Source of the DNA: Ignavibacterium sp.
Lineage (GTDB): Bacteria; Bacteroidota; Ignavibacteria; Ignavibacteriales; Ignavibacteriaceae
NCBI GenBank assembly: GCA_020354005.1
Contig: CP070637.1
Span: 2,650,812-2,700,476, forward strand
DNA length: 49,665 nucleotides
Reading direction: 5' to 3'
Positions 48,241 through 49,665 of the stretch are shown piece by piece (within the stretch, counting starts at the first letter, position 1; every line of letters starts with the position of its first letter). A program made the position numbers and the translations under genes. Under the pieces are notes generated by a model. It was given only the letters and a program-made list of their open reading frames with translations, ran no database searches and was not told where the DNA came from.

Positions 48241-49665
48241 TTACTCTATTACCAGTATAAAACTAATTACCGTTCCTCCACCTGCAGCAAGTTTAAGCTT
48301 TAAAAAATCTTTACTATTAACATTTTTACTTTCAATCTTATACGCAGTGGGATTTTCATTCCAATGGGAGTTCTTATCATCAGAGTAAATCGTTGCGGTG
48401 TATTCCTTTCCGTCATCTAAAAAGTCTAATGAGATATTTATTGTCCTTTCATTCTCATCTGTAATGCTTCCTAAGAACCATTTATCCGTATTGCGTTCCT
48501 TTCTTGCCATTGTAATAAACTCTCCAATCTCTCCATTAAGATAAATTGATGTGTCCCAATCAACACCAACATCTCTTATAAACTGAAATGCAGGGTGTCC
48601 GTCGTAGTTTTCAGGTAAGTCGGCAGCCATCTGCAGCGGGCTATAAATAACAACATACAATGCAAGCTGATGAGCAAGTGTTGTGTTTACCTGGTTGTTA
48701 GGTTTGTACTTATCAAATTTTATATTAAAAATTCCGGGTGTATAATCGATTGGACCGGCAAGCATTCTTGTAAAAGGAATAATAGTTAAATGTTCCGGCG
48801 GATTACCTCCATCCGCAGACCACGCATTGAACTCCTGCCCGCGTAATCCTTCTGCGCTCACCAAGTTCGGATATGTTCTCCGCAAACCCGTTTGTTTTAT
48901 TGGTTCATGAACATTTACCATAACTTCATATTCAGCAGCCTTCTCCATAACCTTTCTATAATGATTTACCATCCACTGCCCGTGATGATATTCACCATTC
49001 GGAATATTACTCCCGACGTAACCAGTCTTAACAGCTTTTATCCCGAGACTTTTGCATAATGCAAATGCGGTATCCAGCCTTTGCTCGTATGCATCGATAT
49101 AGGTAAAGGTCTCGTGGTGCATAATTATTTTTACATCTTTTTCGTTTGCATATTGCACTACTCCCTCCAAATCATAATCTGGATAAGGCGTAACAAAATC
49201 AAAAATATAATCACGTATATCAGGTCCAAAATAATTTTCCCACCCGGTATTCCATCCTTCAATTAACACTGCACCAATTCCATTCTTCGATGCAAAATCA
49301 ATATAGCGTTTTGCATTTTCTGAGGTTGCACCGTGTCTACCACTCTGCATATCCCAGGTGCTCTTACCAAGGTGCATTTCCCACCAGATTCCTATATACT
49401 TTGTCGGCTTTATCCACAAAACATCATCAAGAACACTTGGCTCATTTAAATTTAATATCGTTCGAGATTGAACTAAATCACCTGCATCATCCCCAATTAA
49501 TATTAATCGCCAGGGTGTAACAAAAGGAGTTCCAATTTTAACTTTTATTCCGGCATCATTCCCAACAAGCTCACTTTGAAAGAGCAGATTTTCTTTATCA
49601 ACCTTTAGAGTCATATCCGCATAGTTGGTCAAGTTCGCTTCAAGAATGCTGATGTAAATTTCATC
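48241..49665 (-). CDS. Glycoside hydrolase family 97 alpha-glucosidase-like protein, 5' end beyond the window
   Basis: The frame is open to the right edge (at least 474 residues; the TTG near 49632 is not a start, since 'DEIYISILEANLT' continues the family pattern). It matches the SusB-type inverting GH97: 'GIWWEMHLGKSTW', 'DFASKNGIGAVLIEGWNTGWE', 'HHETFTYIDAYEQRLDTAF', 'VKTGYVGSNIPNGEYHHGQWMVNHY', 'MVNVHEPIKQTGLRRTYPNL', 'AEGLRGQEFN' and 'GPIDYTPGIFNIKF'. The three acid residues (Glu in HHET, VHEP and RGQEFN) are present, as in the inverting subgroup. It should cleave alpha-glucosidic bonds in malto-oligosaccharides or related glucans. Confidence 0.93.
   Translation of the reverse strand, partial: DEIYISILEANLTNYADMTLKVDKENLLFQSELVGNDAGIKVKIGTPFVTPWRLILIGDDAGDLVQSRTILNLNEPSVLDDVLWIKPTKYIGIWWEMHLGKSTWDMQSGRHGATSENAKRYIDFASKNGIGAVLIEGWNTGWENYFGPDIRDYIFDFVTPYPDYDLEGVVQYANEKDVKIIMHHETFTYIDAYEQRLDTAFALCKSLGIKAVKTGYVGSNIPNGEYHHGQWMVNHYRKVMEKAAEYEVMVNVHEPIKQTGLRRTYPNLVSAEGLRGQEFNAWSADGGNPPEHLTIIPFTRMLAGPIDYTPGIFNIKFDKYKPNNQVNTTLAHQLALYVVIYSPLQMAADLPENYDGHPAFQFIRDVGVDWDTSIYLNGEIGEFITMARKERNTDKWFLGSITDENERTINISLDFLDDGKEYTATIYSDDKNSHWNENPTAYKIESKNVNSKDFLKLKLAAGGGTVISFILVIE

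Noticed and set aside
1..49665. tRNA, rRNA, CRISPR arrays, prophage or intact insertion sequences
   Set aside because: No cloverleaf-like or conserved rRNA sequence, no regularly spaced direct repeats and no transposase frame were found on either strand by reading.

Overview
This is a 49.7 kb stretch of an AT-rich bacterial chromosome (roughly mid-thirties % G+C by eye). It most resembles the Bacteroidota/Chlorobi superphylum, and Ignavibacteria-like lineages in particular. That placement is an inference. It rests on type IX secretion sorting tails (one intact cargo at 903-2069 and three orphan or decayed tails at 28.5-30.3 kb), a SusB-like GH97 glucosidase, a Reg_prop/Y_Y_Y sensor, a motif shared with DUF2723 proteins, a spondin-domain lipoprotein and a very large exported/lipoprotein repertoire. 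No rRNA, tRNA, CRISPR array, phage or intact insertion sequence was seen. Both ends cut genes: a beta-propeller protein on the left and GH97 on the right.

Layout. 0-7.3 kb: propeller fragment, VCBS/FG-GAP T9SS cargo, MFS exporter, a coiled-coil membrane protein paired with a lipoprotein, an orphan ParA ATPase, a small helical protein and a secreted NTF2-like protein. 7.4-12.8 kb: a 1226-residue receptor that joins a 14-blade Reg_prop sensor, Y_Y_Y domain, membrane helix and sigma-54 AAA+/Fis output in one chain. It is followed by a -24/-12-like promoter and a small operon (CxxS thioredoxin-like protein plus two small exported paralogues) closed by a strong terminator. 12.8-17.2 kb: a Yellow/MRJP-family protein, a dead DoxX gene, rsgA, and a pseudo-receiver/MerB-like fusion. 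17.4-20.2 kb: an ExbB-ExbD operon whose third gene has a TonB-like anchor but ends in a CBM9-like domain and a second beta domain.

20.3-25.4 kb: two hairpin repeats with inverted ends, a MerR/GyrI regulator split by a probable frameshift, and a five-gene operon of exported NTF2-like and alpha/beta-barrel-like proteins. 25.5-34.1 kb is the accessory part: a duplicated leader, an M24 peptidase lipoprotein, a DUF559 gene framed by hairpins, a near-identical 55-bp hairpin twice beside orphan sorting tails, and three successive gene units each followed by the same ~70-90 bp repeat. 34.2-41.5 kb: a run of minus-strand metabolic and envelope genes (saccharopine-dehydrogenase-like, lipoproteins, TPR proteins, a nitrilase/Lnt-like amidohydrolase), ending in an NTF2-like lipoprotein gene interrupted by an amber codon. 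41.8-49.7 kb: a GMC oxidoreductase with its Tat small subunit, DinB, a small membrane protein, NmrA, a radical SAM enzyme paired with a tandem AHSA1 protein, and GH97.

The best candidates for something undescribed are the ExbBD-CBM9 operon, the three-copy 3'-repeat array at 31.1-33.5 kb, the hairpin plus sorting-tail cassettes, the propeller-sigma-54 receptor with its putative target operon, and the radical SAM/tandem AHSA1 pair. All functional links are inferred from sequence and context only.
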